The notes under the pieces are model-generated. The model saw only the letters and a program-made list of their open reading frames with translations. It was not told where the DNA came from and made no database searches. 64,000 bases of DNA from Flammula alnicola (taxonomy: Eukaryota > Basidiomycota > Agaricomycetes > Agaricales > Strophariaceae). Both the position numbers and the translations under genes were made by a program. The stretch's first letter is position 1. Each line of letters starts with the position of its first letter. This document shows positions 10,055 through 22,408 of the stretch, one piece after another. The stretch covers positions 62,001 to 126,000 of the forward strand of contig JADNRV010000070.1 in the NCBI GenBank assembly GCA_015499995.1. Direction: 5' to 3'.

Positions 10055-12312
10055 TCAAGCGCCAATGCCTCCAAACACGATCAACTTGGTGTTCATATAA
10101 TCTTCAATCCCATGTCCACCCTCTCGTCCCAACCCACTTTCCTTCACACCACCAAACGGAATGACCGCCTGACTGATAATGCCCGTATTCGCTCCAACCA
10201 TACCGACCTCAAGCCTCTCCGCGACACGCCACACCCTGCCCACGTCGCGCGAGAAGAAGTACCCCGCAAGACCAACATCGGTGTTGTTCGCGAGCCGTAT
10301 GACTTCCTCTTCTGTCTCGAACTTGCACAGCGACGCGAGCGGGCCGAAGGTCTCCTCGCTGTTGATGAGGGCGTCCGCAGGCACGTCCGAGAGCACAGTG
10401 GGAAGGAAGAAAGTGGTGTCGGGCAGGGGTTTGCCTCCGATGAGGATTTGCGCACCCCGCTGAACAGCGTCATTGACGTGTCTTTCCACTTTTTCAACGG
10501 CACGAGAGTGGATCAGAGGACCGTGGGTGCTAGATTAGTTGGCGTTATAAGCATAGTCCCGTCGAATATTGAAGAAGGCGACTTACGTCCCCTCCTCAAG
10601 GCCATTGCCAAGCTTGAACTTGGAGACCCGTTCCGCAAGACGAGAGGCAAAATCGGCGTAGATGGAAGACTGGACATAGATACGGTTGGCACAGACACAA
10701 GTTTGACCACTGCCTCTGAATTTGCAAAGGATGGCAGCTGGCATAGAAGGTTCAGTATACTTTGAAAAGAAAAGTATAATAAGGAATTACCTTCGACAGC
10801 CTCGTCGATGTTTGCATCATCAAACACGATGAAAGGTGCATTTCCTCCGGCTTCCAACGAGACCCTGCAAGGAGATACGAACCGGTTATTGGTCAATTTG
10901 TTGGGAGAAAAACTTCAAAGAAACACTTACTTTTTCAGTGTAGAGGAAGCGAGTCCATATAGTAACTTGGCGACAGGGGTAGATCCAGTAAAGCTAACTT
11001 TCTTGACGATTTTGTTTTCGCACATCTCTTTGCCGACTTCAATAACATTCTTCTGGGTTGTGACGAAATTAATAACGCCGGCTGGTATTCCAGCTCGTTG
11101 GGACAGCTAACGACCATTAGCAAAGATTTAGGGTGGGATAATATGAGATGTTGACATACCTCTGCAAGAGCAAGAGCGGAGAAAGGGGTCTCAGGGGGTG
11201 GTTTGATGACTGCGGTACACCCAGCAGCCAACGCAGCGGCGAGTTTACGGGTAATCATAGCGGAAGGGAAGTTCCAAGGGGTCAGGATCGATCTGGAATT
11301 TTGGTTAATGGACTGGAAGGGCTTGTTATTCGATAAAACTTACACAACACCTATTGAAGATGTTTTTAACCCCCAGAAAAGCAATAATCGAAGACAAACT
11401 TACCAATAGGTTGCTTGATAACGAGGTTGCGAGAGCCAGGAATTGGACAGGGTATGTGTTCTATTCCACAATCAACCCACATGCTGAAACTAAAACAAAG
11501 AAGAAACACACCTCCATATGTTCTAACGGCCTCCTCCGCTGTAGACGAAAGATAAACCTCTCCGGCGTATCAAAAATACTCAGACCACATACCAAACCAC
11601 TAAATAGAAAATGAACAAATGACGAATATATATAGGCCAACGCAACTTACCTCGAGGAATGAAGCGCTGTACGCGGTTTCTCCCTATGTTCTATCAGAAA
11701 TCCGTCTTGGAGTAACTTGTCAATTGCATACCTTCCCCTCTGCCAGAGGTTTACCATTTTCGAGGGTCTATTTGTGGACGATGTCAGATTCGCAAATGAC
11801 GTCAGAGAACCGTGGTCGTACGATGAGTCTCCCAAGGTCGTCGTGGTGCTCCTGCATAAGATGGAAGAACTTGATGAGCAGGTCATGGCGGTGCTGTGGG
11901 CGAAGAGATTACAAAGGTTAGCGTCGAGAAAGCAACCGTGTTTCAGACGAACTTTGGCTGTTGTCGCGCTCCATGCTGGGAAGGCTTTCCCTGCTGCCTC
12001 AATGGCCTCTTTTGTTTCGGCTAATCCCATTTCCGGGACGGTTCCCAGCTCCTCATTGTTATAGGGGTCTGAGGTCGAGCGTTAGCGATAGCGATAGGGG
12101 GGAACATGAACCGCCAGCAGTCGCGGCGATACCCACTCCTAACGACGATTGTTTCGCCACTCTTCGCGTCAACCCACTTTCCATCGATCAGAGACTGGAA
12201 TTTGATCAAGCTGGGCTCTTTCAAGCCAAACTGGAACGCGAAAAACGTCAGCTTAGGATGCAATTTGGAGCTAGAACATCGCACGAACCACTGAAGCTTG
12301 TGAGCTGGCCAT
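10055..12312 (-). CDS. uga2: Succinate-semialdehyde dehydrogenase [NAD(P)+]
   Basis: This is an aldehyde dehydrogenase broken by about nine introns. Motifs in order: [51 protein letters not shown] and [16 protein letters not shown] (cofactor site), [20 protein letters not shown] (general-base region), [17 protein letters not shown] with the catalytic Cys, [13 protein letters not shown], and [21 protein letters not shown] near the C-terminus. This set matches the fungal Uga2/GabD branch, which oxidises succinate semialdehyde to succinate in the GABA shunt. I place the start at 12312 (MASSQASV) joined to [12 protein letters not shown] through a GTTCGT donor; this first junction is the least certain. 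LEAGG replaces the more common LELGG. The gene is convergent with the FAH-family gene, about 270 bp apart. Confidence 0.88.
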
Positions 12313-14465
12313 TCTTTGCTGAGAAAGCTGATTTAATCGAAGAAAAGTCACAGAATTTATACACGGGTGTTTGTGGAGAGAGTAAGAAGCAGAAAAACGG
12401 AAAGAGATGGGCAAACGCATCCGGTCAGGTTGTCTCTGCCGGAAAGTTATTTATTTGATCTAAGGTTGTGGTCACTGGTCTCTGTCTTATTGCTAAAAAC
12501 GGTCCGGTCCGCCCGTTTCGCTTCTGTCATTGGACCTCGGCAATCCACGGAGCTCCTTTTAGTATCAGGATTCCGATCAGCATATGATTCACGCGTCTAT
12601 TGACTTTATCCACAAAAACTTTTAAACTAGTTATATCGTGCATAAAATGTATTTTATTACAGCTAAAGTCATATCGATACCCATTTCCAAAATCCACTGG
12701 CTCAGGGACTTTGTTTACTGATAGGGCTCCTCCAAATAGAATCCAGCACAGCGATTGGAATTTGGCTCGCGAGGATCGGCTCATTCGGCTGGAGGCTCTC
12801 AAAGCTTTTCAGGCAACTTTTTGATTGCAAGCGAACAACGGTGCCTGAGCGCTGCCTTTTCAAAACGGGCCTATCGATATACACTGTGCACCCCAGATCC
12901 GGCATTAATGACCAGTATATTGCCCGGTAAAGCAGTTAAATTTTACTCACCAAACCATGAAATATAACCTGTTTACCTGTGCTCATACCCGAAAAACTGG
13001 TAGTCCCAATCTGGCAAAAAGTAGTGGAATGACGAGGCAATATTGCCGGCGTTTTGTCTCCCTTTACCAGTTACAACAGGTGATTTTTCTACCAGGCTTT
13101 CCAGGTAGTTAAGCCTGTTGAACAGGTATATAGCTGGCATGTGGACAAACTGTAATTCCATGCTATTTTGCCCGAGAAACTAGCTATTTGAGCACATTCA
13201 ATTTCCTTGTTTGACTGGAGAAAGAAATTAGAAAAAGACATCAAATCTGATTATTTTAACTGGGAATATTCACGAGGAAAAAACCGGTAAAATTGACTTG
13301 TTGGAATAGCTAATACATGTGGTTGGTATATACAAAGTAAACTAAGTAGTAGCTATGGATACAAGGCGAGGAAAGAATGAATTAGGTACGTACCACTTTT
13401 ATATGAAGAACTGAAGATGAAGAGGCTTACCCGGCCACCTCGCCACCCCTCAATGGACCCAGGACCATCTCCATCTCCATACTACAGTTGTCTGTATGGC
13501 GGGTTTCATTTGAATCATTTGTTGCATATGAAGGATGTAGTAGTACATGTGGGAGGATTTCTGCCAGTGATAGAATAGATTTGTTACAGTAGCGAAGCTG
13601 AATTGATGGCGGTTGAAAGGATGAAAGACGATTGGTGAGGCTGACAGTCGACGCGCGCTCAGCGTGTTAAAATGAAATCACGTGCTTGATTTAGGGTAGG
13701 ATACTTGCACTTAAACAAAGTCGGAAGTGAAAATCCATTAAGGTACTTAGTACCCGTCTAACGAGTGTTCATAATTGCCAGTTAAAACCTGGTAAATAGA
13801 ACTACTTAGATCTACCAGTTAATCTGGTAAATAAATTATGTGTTTGTCCAGCAGAGGAAAATCACCCGTCTGACTGAATACCAGATAAAATCAAGTAAAT
13901 AAAACCAGATTGGTGAAAAATAGGAAAGTCCTCGATAAATCCCAGCTAACCAGGCAATTGCAACTTTCTGCTAAATTGGCTGGGAATTTAGACCGGGTCT
14001 GGGGTCCACAGTGATAAGTTTCGACAAGTTGCCAATTTTGAACGTTTGTCGCATCCATCAGCTGATGCCTGATGGTTCCAGAGATACATCAGATTCACTG
14101 CTAATTATCACTACATCCTTGCTACATCCACAGGTTCTCAAGCTTACACCTTCTATTGGCGATTTTTTAAATGAACAGTCAATGTACTCGAACTTGAGTT
14201 CGAACAGAGGATGAAGATAAGATTCAGAGACTATCGCTTTTACGTACTAATTACAAATAACATCGTGTATACAGTACCAACTTTTACGCTACAACATCGA
14301 CGCGTCGAAAAGTTGAATTGACGTGACTGTAACTATGTTGGTCTGCATTTCGAATTTTCCGGACTGTCATGATAGGCTCCCGCGATAAGAAGAACCGGCA
14401 AGTCTTATAAGAACCACATCGATTTCACGGCGATCCCCCCAGCAGGTTGCGAACGAACACCCAAC
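12313..14465. other. Intergenic, no gene recognised
   Basis: No frame here gives a recognisable protein. The stretch at 12900-13970 is AT-rich and dotted with short words of the type ACCAGGTAAA, CCTGGTAAAT and CCAGTTAA on both strands. One half of a short dispersed repeat lies at 12584-12623. Confidence 0.5.
12584..12623. repeat. Short dispersed repeat, copy 1
   Basis: ATGATTCACGCGTCTATTGA and the following TTTAT, ACA and AAACT words match 17481-17520 at roughly five positions in six. Both copies lie in gene-free AT-rich DNA. The parent element is not identified. Confidence 0.4.
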
Positions 14466-16490
14466 ATGTCGACGACCGATGTAAAATCTCCCCAACCAGT
14501 TGCAAAGGGATTCGTCAACCCTATCGACGGGCCCTTTATTAGGTTCCCACCCTTTCTCACCGCCCCCGAGGGCACGACGGTCATGTCCTTCAAGAAGTTC
14601 ACAGAGAGAGGCATTTGTGTCGAGCGTGGTCCTGAAGAGGCGGAGGTTGACGCCTTAGGCATACCTACTGTGCCGCTTCGCGTACGACACGAGACAGACC
14701 GATGCAAGACGAACACGAAACGAAAGAGGCAGGCAGAGGATGCTGAAGCGCGTAAAAAGGGAGGGAAAGCTTCGCAGAGCCTTTGGTGGAAGCGGTGGGA
14801 AGACGGAGAGGCGATTCGGTTTTCGATTGGGTTCGATCCGTAAGCTCATGTCCTGATAAAAACTTGAGACGTCAACTCGTCAATCTTCAACTAACCTTTC
14901 TATTATTATTACTGTAGCCAATCTTCTCGTTTCGAAAGAATTCACGCTGCTGCTGTTGATTTCACCAATGGTCGCACATGGCCGGTCAATTTGGCGTCGA
15001 AATCTGGTCCTAGATTTATTTGGGAAGAGGTACGTTGAAACCGAACTATTTCTTCTCGACTGAGTAACAACTATATCTCAGTTTCAACGTTACATTGGGC
15101 TTCCAGAGGGAGGTCCAACACCTCAAGAAAAAAAGAAGGCGCAAGCGAAGAAGGACGCCGAGGACGATGATATCTCGGATGATGACACGGACGACGAAGA
15201 TGAAGGCGCCGACAATGCCGGGCCATCAGCCTCCATGACTGGGATTATAACGGACCAACAACTTCCTGCGCTCGCCGCTAACAACAAAGCAGCAGCGACG
15301 AACGAGGAGAAGCTCGTCACATTCTTCAACAACCCTGAAACGTCCATCAAAGTCTTCATGTCCTCGTACGCTCAAGCCAAGGGCTACATCTGGTAATTAA
15401 TGCACGAACTAAGTCGAAATACGAATCGCCCATCATATTTTACAGGGAGGCCGCCAATCTGGAGTGTATTCCTCGCATACTCGGCTTTTTTGTCAATTTC
15501 TTGTTGCGCAGCAAAGTACTTCCCGAAATCGAGCGTAACCTTCGCCGTTCATTGGATGTCATTGCAGCTGCCCTGATCGAGCTGCCGAACACTGCACGTA
15601 TAGCGAAGGCCTTCCCGGATAAATTAAGCCTCGCTTGCAGTGCATGCTGGGGCAAAAAGGCCAAGGGCTACTCAATGGTAGTGATAGACACCCCCACGGA
15701 ATCAGATGGTCGTCCATCAGACACATCCGATCCACAGGCCGAAAAAAAGGAGAAAACGGGAAGAGATGAAAAACAAGATACTACGCCAGAGAAACCATGG
15801 GGCTCGGCCAATAATGACAGCAGGGCTTGGGCCAATTCTGCCCAAGATTCCTCCAATGACGCGAATGCTTGTGGAATCATCTCTGAATCTCTCGAGGCAC
15901 ATTCATGGACCGACATCAAGCAGGAGAATCTCCTTGATTTCTTGGGTCCTACTGCGCTACCTCTGACACACACTGCTGGCATCGTTGAGCGATCTATGCG
16001 ACAGATCAAATCTATCAGCGGACCTTCTCCGAATCCTCCAAAATCTGCGGCTCAGGGGGAGGGTATTTTCGAACCAGATGCTGACGCTGTCGAAGTTGAA
16101 TTGGACCGCCAGGTTACGAAGGTCGTGCTTTCTCCGATGCCAATAGACTGGGACGGTGGCGAGTTTCCTGTCTATTCGAGGCCCACGGTTCTGGAGACGT
16201 CCCAAGGACCTGTCGTCCAGGCTGGCACGCCCGAAGTCACTGAAGGTACTACTCCAAAACCACATGACCCTCTCAAGGACGAGATCACTATCCTGGTTGA
16301 GACCAAGGAGCAAGTCAGTCTCTTACGCGAGGGGATGGCTCTAGGAGGGACTTGGGTCCAGCTTGTCCGTCAAGGCGAAGGTGCGAAGAAGAAGAAAGGA
16401 AAAAGCAAATCCAAGAAGTCGATTCCCAGCTATTGGTATCTCGATGAGTGGCCCATCGTCACCCCGAGCTTCTGGACTGTTGTGTCCTAG
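14466..16490 (+). CDS. Arb1-like protein (possible Argonaute siRNA chaperone subunit)
   Basis: Four exons (introns about 14840-14917, 15030-15080 and 15395-15446) give a protein of about 610 aa. The N-terminal half has WWKRWEDGEAIRFSIGFDP, then FERIHAAAVDFTNGRTWP and FQRYIGLPEGG. A highly acidic stretch (DDDISDDDTDDEDEG) follows. A helical block with VNFLLRSKVLPEIERNLRRS and LSLACSACWG comes next. The C-terminus is low-complexity, then VTPSFWTVVS. The helical block resembles the C-terminal region of fungal Arb1 (ARC complex, RNAi-directed heterochromatin), where a leucine-rich helix, a PE motif and an ACS-type motif recur. I rate that assignment as tentative; gene structure is much surer than function. 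No enzyme motifs or membrane segments are visible. Confidence 0.6.
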
Positions 16491-17480
16491 TTCTTGACCG
16501 ACTCTTCTACTGTGAAACCGTTTATTGCTTGTACATATTTCAATTATGTCTACTATTTTGCTATAGTGTTCTGTTCACCTGTACATATTACTACTTTCCG
16601 CCTCCGCCTTCGCATTCACCATTTTGCATCCATAGTATCTAGCTGGAATCACATTAACAATGACATTACCGTTTACGAATAACATGCTACTCCGAGCTGC
16701 AATAATAAATTCCCGAGTAGTTCCGAAACTGTCCGGGAACCAATCATCTTCGAAAAAATATAGTTTCTCTTCTCTTTCAAACTATCCGATAGATTGGTCT
16801 GTTTTTACATTCTTATCTTGAGCCAACTTTGCTACTCGACATCTCGGGCGCTTACTGAGTGTAGTGTTCCTGACAACCCTGTGTTAATGTTCCGAGCCAT
16901 CTATCGGCCAAACAAAATATTAAATCTTCTTAATATACTTGAGTACAAAGAAACTACATTGCAAGGACAGAGAGATAAACGCAAGCTGGATTTCCTCTTT
17001 CTCGTTGCGTTTGCAGTCGCCCCTATCAGCTGCTTGCCGACGTCCACAACTTCAAGTGCGTGGAGTCTTCATCGATAATTTCACAAGAGCACACAAAACA
17101 ACAAGCGAGCGGTAATAATGGGGTTTTAAATAACACCCATCTTGCCCAATTCCTCCATGATCCCCACAGGCAATACACGATGCTTCACTGACATCCTTTT
17201 CCAAATTGAAATTCTCTTCTCCGAGTCCGGTTGCAACCACTTTGTCCTCATTTTTTTTTGCCCTTTTTGCCCTTTTTTGCCCTTCCTTTGTTGCAGCCTT
17301 TTTCATTGGCTGCGCTGGCAAGTGCAGAACATTTCTTTTTAGGCATAGATGGATTTTGAGTAGAGTAAGAGAATCGGAGGACGCAACGCAACGCACGTCC
17401 TACTAGTAATTAGCAGCAATCTTCACCAATACAGTAGTCGTTCTCCTCAGCCAATTTTGGACATTTTTGCAAAATAACCT

Positions 17481-17520
17481 ATGATTCACGTGCCTATTGA
17501 CTTTATTTACAGAAACTAGC
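17481..17520. repeat. Short dispersed repeat, copy 2
   Basis: Matches 12584-12623 (ATGATTCACG, CTATTGACTTTAT, then ACA and AAACT words). It lies about 30 bp before the CCTAAGG tandem repeat. Confidence 0.4.
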
Positions 17521-17552
17521 CTTTTATGTAAAGTGACCCTGGACAAATTAAG

Positions 17553-17579
17553 ACCTAAGGCCTAAGGCCTAAGGCCTAA
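17553..17579. repeat. CCTAAGG tandem repeat (telomere-like heptamer)
   Basis: Three perfect CCTAAGG units and a partial fourth lie head to tail. The complement reads CCTTAGG, close to but not the fungal telomere unit TTAGGG. Four units are too few to act as a telomere. Confidence 0.6.
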
Positions 17580-19441
17580 ACTCTTTCACTCAAAACATCT
17601 GCATCTCAGAATTGATGCAAACTCTCGTGTCTGTATTCTACGAAGCACCTCATTGCACGCTTTTCAATCCCCCGGACAATTCTTGATCGAACACGGAACT
17701 ACATGTCACAGGAGGACAAGTGAGACACGCCAAATATTCAGGTGGGGATGGAGGTGCAGCTGTAAGACGTTGAAGGTGGACGAGTGGTTCGGTCTCCTGA
17801 AAATCTTTATGTTCGCTTACTTTGACTGAAGCCCATTATGACGCCCGTTTAGCATGCACTGCATCATCCATCCTCGCGATCCCTCATATCCATGCCCTGA
17901 ATCCTGCAGTGTCAGCTGTGCTCCACCAGACGAGGACAATCGTGGGGGATATATCCGGTTCTCAACCACCTGGTGTCCCAACTGGTGTCGTAACTTTGGA
18001 TCATGTGTGCTTCATGTTAATAAGTATACCATGGCGCGTACTCCTGCTTTCTCTAGCTGTGGCCAACGGTATTGACGCACCTTTTCTGTTTTCAAATTTC
18101 ACTCGTCATATTGGTCTGTACATTTTCCGGACCACTTAAAACGATATGGAAGGACATACATAGACGAAAAATGTAGTGCTGTCGGTCGATTCTCGATTCT
18201 CGATCGCATATGTGCTTGGACTGGCTTGGCGACGATAGACTCGGAGAGGATATGCAGAAAGGTGGAAGGAGGAACAAAGAATAGTCAGGCTTCCTTGGTT
18301 TGAACAATTGATGGACGACTAAGGCCCAAGACGGCGAATTAGGTCTTAGCATGACGGAGACGAATAAAGGCATTCCGGAGCGCTCATTTTAAAATCCGCA
18401 ATTCGGTTTAATACGTTGCTTCGAAACGTGTTTTTTTGTAACCGTTGCCTCCGAGCTCCTGGTGCTTCTGGGCTCATATATTCGCGCAGGGTTGTCTTTT
18501 GCAGTGGACTGATTGTGAGTCGCAATACTGTTACTAAAACTGTCCACCCTTACTTACATAAATAAGTCCAGGTATTTGTATTTTTGCTACGCTCAAGCAT
18601 CTATCGCATCTATGTGAGGAATTTCTCCGTTATATGTGGATGGATCTCCGCCTTCTACTCAGTCTAACTGGTCGGGAGAGAGGACCGTGTAGCTGCATCC
18701 TTACGTTACATACGGCGTGATGGTGCCTGGTTCCACAGGTCCTTCTACGTTAATGTTTGAGCTCTTAGAGGCCGGCTTCGACTTTCACGATAGTGGCGTC
18801 GTAAATGCTGTGCTCTTTAGTGCTCTTGAGAGGCATTACTATCACGAGCGTTCTATCCACTAACCGCCGACATCTCATTTGGGCGGCACTTGCACACATT
18901 CTCTTCTCTTGAACTTTATGTAACGAGAACCCACTTTCCCACTCCGTGACGTGTATAACTTAATCCAGACTAAGCGTTTCAAGAGTTCAGGGTAAAGACG
19001 ATGGCGGTGCAGGCCTTTAATGCAAAGCGGGTACTTGCCATTAGGGAAACTTCGAGGTTTGGGACTCAGAAAGATGTGCGTTCTAATATGCGATTTGCGA
19101 TTGAGTAATGTACTTACGAGTACTTGTAATGCAGCTCACCGATGTATTATATCAGAGAAATGGCATATCCGACCTTCCAGGAGGATGATATCATGTGGAC
19201 GGTCAGTAGACCGCTCGTGGTTTGTCTTTGGAGATTTTTTTAGAGACCCGATACGCCTCCATGGAGTAGCTTCCTCGAATCACAGTTTCCGGACAGCCCT
19301 GACCCATCAAGCAGCGGTGATCAAAAGGAATTTTGTAAGAGGCGCTATATATACTCTTGCGGTTCCGCATTCAAGGCCGTCTTTTCCGGTTGTTCTCCCC
19401 TCAGGCCATTTAGGACCTCTGCGTCGACTTCTTGAATTATC

Positions 19442-21356
19442 ATGGCCTCTACTGATACATTCACAAATGTTTCGACACCATTTGCGCCTGTGTACTGGGG
19501 TATGTGGTTTATCTGAATCCTCCTTTCACGCAACGGCAGCTAATCAGTCCGCTTGGTTATCAGGATTCGTTATATCCCTTCTGTACGTCCAAAATTAAGC
19601 GCATATATTTGTGATTTGAATTTTCTGAATTCAATCGACGCAGGTTTGGTGGAGTGACTATCGTCCAAGCATACATCTACTTTCTTCACGCGAGGGATAG
19701 CTTGCTGGTTAGATCAATGGTACGCTCGATAACTTTGCGTTTCGTCGAGGAGAATGCTGATCAAGCAAAATTCGATACTAGGCGGCCGGAATGCTGTAAG
19801 TGTTAATTAATTATTGGCTGTGTTCTTCTGATCTGCGTGCTGACACTTTCTCCAGAGTTCTCGACTTCGTGGACTCAGCGCTCGTGGCATCTTCGATTTA
19901 TTACTACCTGGTTCGTTACTTGGTCATTCAAGTTCTCACAAAGTCAGTTTGCTAATACGATTTTTTTAGATCCCTCATTTCGGCTCTGTGTTGCGGTTGG
20001 GCTTCTTACCTCCGTTAGTTTCATATTTTAACCGACGCCAACGTATGCACGACTAACATTACTATTGTATGAAGGGAACTAGCTGTTGAATGCCTTATCG
20101 CAACGATAATCACTACAATGTGGGTTGTCCCGCTATCAGCTACTCCCCTTTCAGAATCGCTTACACTGGGCCTGCATTTCTCCCAGATCACAGATGTATT
20201 TTGTGTACCAGCTTGTGGGAGGTACGTTCCAGAGCATCCCCCGCACTATCCTGTTCTTACTGAGGATGTTTTCTAGCGAAAAGACTTGGGAAGGGTCATT
20301 GGTCCGTTATCGTAGGAATCGTGAGTTCCATCAGATCCATATTTTGCCATAGCTCAAAAAGGAATTAGTCCATTTTGAGCGTCCTTGCACTTGCTGGCGG
20401 AATAGGTGATTCACAGCCTTCTTAACTCCATCTTAATGTTGCTGAATGATACTATAGCCTGTGTCGTAACGATGTATCTGTTTAAACATGGTGTCCTTCA
20501 AGATAGGAACCGGACTTTCGAAGTAAGATGCTCGAATGATAACTGTTGACCTGTCCTGACCCCGTTCTTTCCTGTGGCGTAGATTTCTTTTGGAGTGTCG
20601 AAAGGATTCGGATCGGCGGCTGATATTGTGGCGACAATAGCTATGTGCCTGTTCCTCAACTCCGTACGAACAGGAATGGTGCAGTGCGTGTTCAGAGTTC
20701 TTGCGTGATTCTTTTCTGCTTGAGCTGACTCCAATATTATCAGAACAAATTCTCTTCTCGATGCTCTTGTACGATTGATACTAAATCGGGGCGTCCTTGT
20801 TACGTTGGCACAAACATTGCTGCTCGTCACGTTCTACGCTGCCCCAGCAAATTTAGCATGGTAAGACAGCGTCGTTCAATTGAGATCCACGGAATTAACT
20901 GATCGAGACAGGGTGGCCTTCCACATTAACGTTCCGAAGCTATACGTCAATACCTTCTGTAAGTTCATACATATCATATGTCTCCCTCAATTGCCTTTCT
21001 GACCAAATAGCTTTCCGCATATAGTCGCTATGTACGTCCTGCCATAGAACCGAGTCGCATGTCAAAATTCTAACCTCGTGTTTGCAGGTTGAACGGCAGA
21101 GATCGCCTCAAGGAAAAACATTTCGCCACATCAGTCAAGTTGCACGACATGGAATCATCGTCCTCACGAGCGAAGTCGGCTGCATTCCACTCGGATGAAC
21201 AGGCAACTCTTGTTAGTAACGCCCAGGTTGGTGTTTTCTCCGACACAACTTCTCGTTCATCTGCCTAACCAATGTTATTTAAAGAATGAGAAGGACGTTA
21301 TGCGTGGACAGACCAACATTCTTATGAGCACTGTCGTAACGACATCAGTGATATAA
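19442..21356 (+). CDS. Seven-helix membrane protein, DUF6534-like
   Basis: A gene of about ten exons. Exon 1 encodes MASTDTFTNVSTPFAPVYW. The next exons join in frame as ANQSAWLSGFVISLL / FGGVTIVQAYIYFLHARD / LDFVDSALVASSIYYYLVRYLV. Later segments include TATIITTMWVVPLS-like helices, ISFGVSKGFGSAADIVATIAMCLFL, NSLLDALVRLILNRGVLVTLAQTLLLVTFYA, VAFHINVPKLYVNT, LNGRDRLKEK, and a soluble tail ending STVVTTSVI. The pattern (short extracellular leader, a VQ-Y-YF helix, a serpentine core, then N(S/T)LL--L--R followed by K-Y-N(T/S)) is that of the DUF6534 family, abundant and uncharacterised in Agaricomycetes. Some central introns (about 20025-20460) are tentative. Function is unknown. Confidence 0.68.
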
Positions 21357-22408
21357 CCAACTCGTTTGATCAGGACGGCCAGTAATTGAACACGCAGACA
21401 CTCCTTCAAAAATCCTCTAAGATAGATTTCTTTAAATAATGCACCCTAATTTAAATTTCAGGACCCAGTTGAAAATTGGCTCCTTTTTTACTTCTTACTC
21501 GTATTTCGTAGTCCTTATAAATCGCAAAATCGCAAACGCTCATCGATTAACTAATTCATGAATCTCTTGCGCTAGTTGGTCATGCCAATTCCGAGTCCAA
21601 TCCCTTACTTTTCTGCCTTTGTAGCATTCTTGGACTTGAAGTCTTGAAAATAGGTTGATTATCGGTGTCTCAAAGTTGTGGACTTCATTTATTGTCAGTG
21701 TCGGACCCACCCCCAATCTCCGTCCACGGCGAAGTCTCGGGCAACATCAGCTTTCAGGTGGGTTAGAACCGGATAGCAATTTTCTATTCCCCAATTATTG
21801 CAGTCAAACAATCGGCTCTATGGCCATCCAGAACGAGCAGTGCAACAATCATGCAGAGTTGTACTCGCCGAGTCCACAAAAAAGATGTGATCCGCAAGTG
21901 ATCCGGCGCTTATTTCGAAAAGCTTGAGCGTTAACGCCACACTTGCAAACGGCACGTGATGCTCTCGGCACGAACGCGACAAACCGCGACTCTGTACAGT
22001 ATAACTACATAGACACGAGAGTAGGGTTCTTCATGCTATCAGGCGAGCGACTTCTATGGCTGCGACTGCCGGTGTCGCATTGTAAGTTTGCAAGCAATTG
22101 CTCAACGCAGAGAAGAGTCGTTCATTATCTCTAGAATGAAGTAAGATGTATGTTTAATGAGCTATTTAATTTCCAGCAAATGCAAGAAATTCTCATCACT
22201 TCAGGTTCCGAAACTCAAGCGCTAAAGAGCAACAAGGCATATGATACGTGTGACGACGCGATTCGGAAATCATCGCTGAGGTGTCATGTATATTATGGAG
22301 AAGTGGCTTTGAGATCGAATGCGAGGTAAAAACACCAGCCATGATGGCAAGATAATCAGACAGAAATATACAGATGAAAGATACATAAGAAAGTTCACAG
22401 GACAAAAT
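21357..22408. other. Intergenic, no gene seen
   Basis: About 1 kb between the 3' ends of the DUF6534-like gene and MGM101. Short frames at 21655-21927 and 21943-22134 have no support. A CACGTGAT word occurs at 21953 but is not close to a start codon I recognise. Confidence 0.45.

Larger units (their letters stand above)
16491..19441. other. Intergenic, about 3 kb without a recognisable gene
   Basis: Frames at 17052-17396 (minus; contains a KEGQKRAKRAKKNEDK stretch) and 17822-18139 (plus) are open but have no domain and no coherent splice structure. The region contains a telomere-like 7-bp repeat (17553-17579) and one copy of a short dispersed repeat. It may hold decayed mobile DNA. Confidence 0.45.

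Noticed and set aside
12900..13970. Array of ACCAGG/GGTAAA-type words as a regular repeat
   Set aside because: Spacing is irregular and words vary, so I could not define a unit; it may be simple AT-rich bias.
17052..17396. Lys-rich minus-strand frame in the 3-kb gap
   Set aside because: No domain, poor start context and no splice partners; composition is low-complexity.
19020..19598. 192-codon frame before the DUF6534-like gene
   Set aside because: It overlaps the true first exons in another frame and does not connect to the conserved membrane helices.
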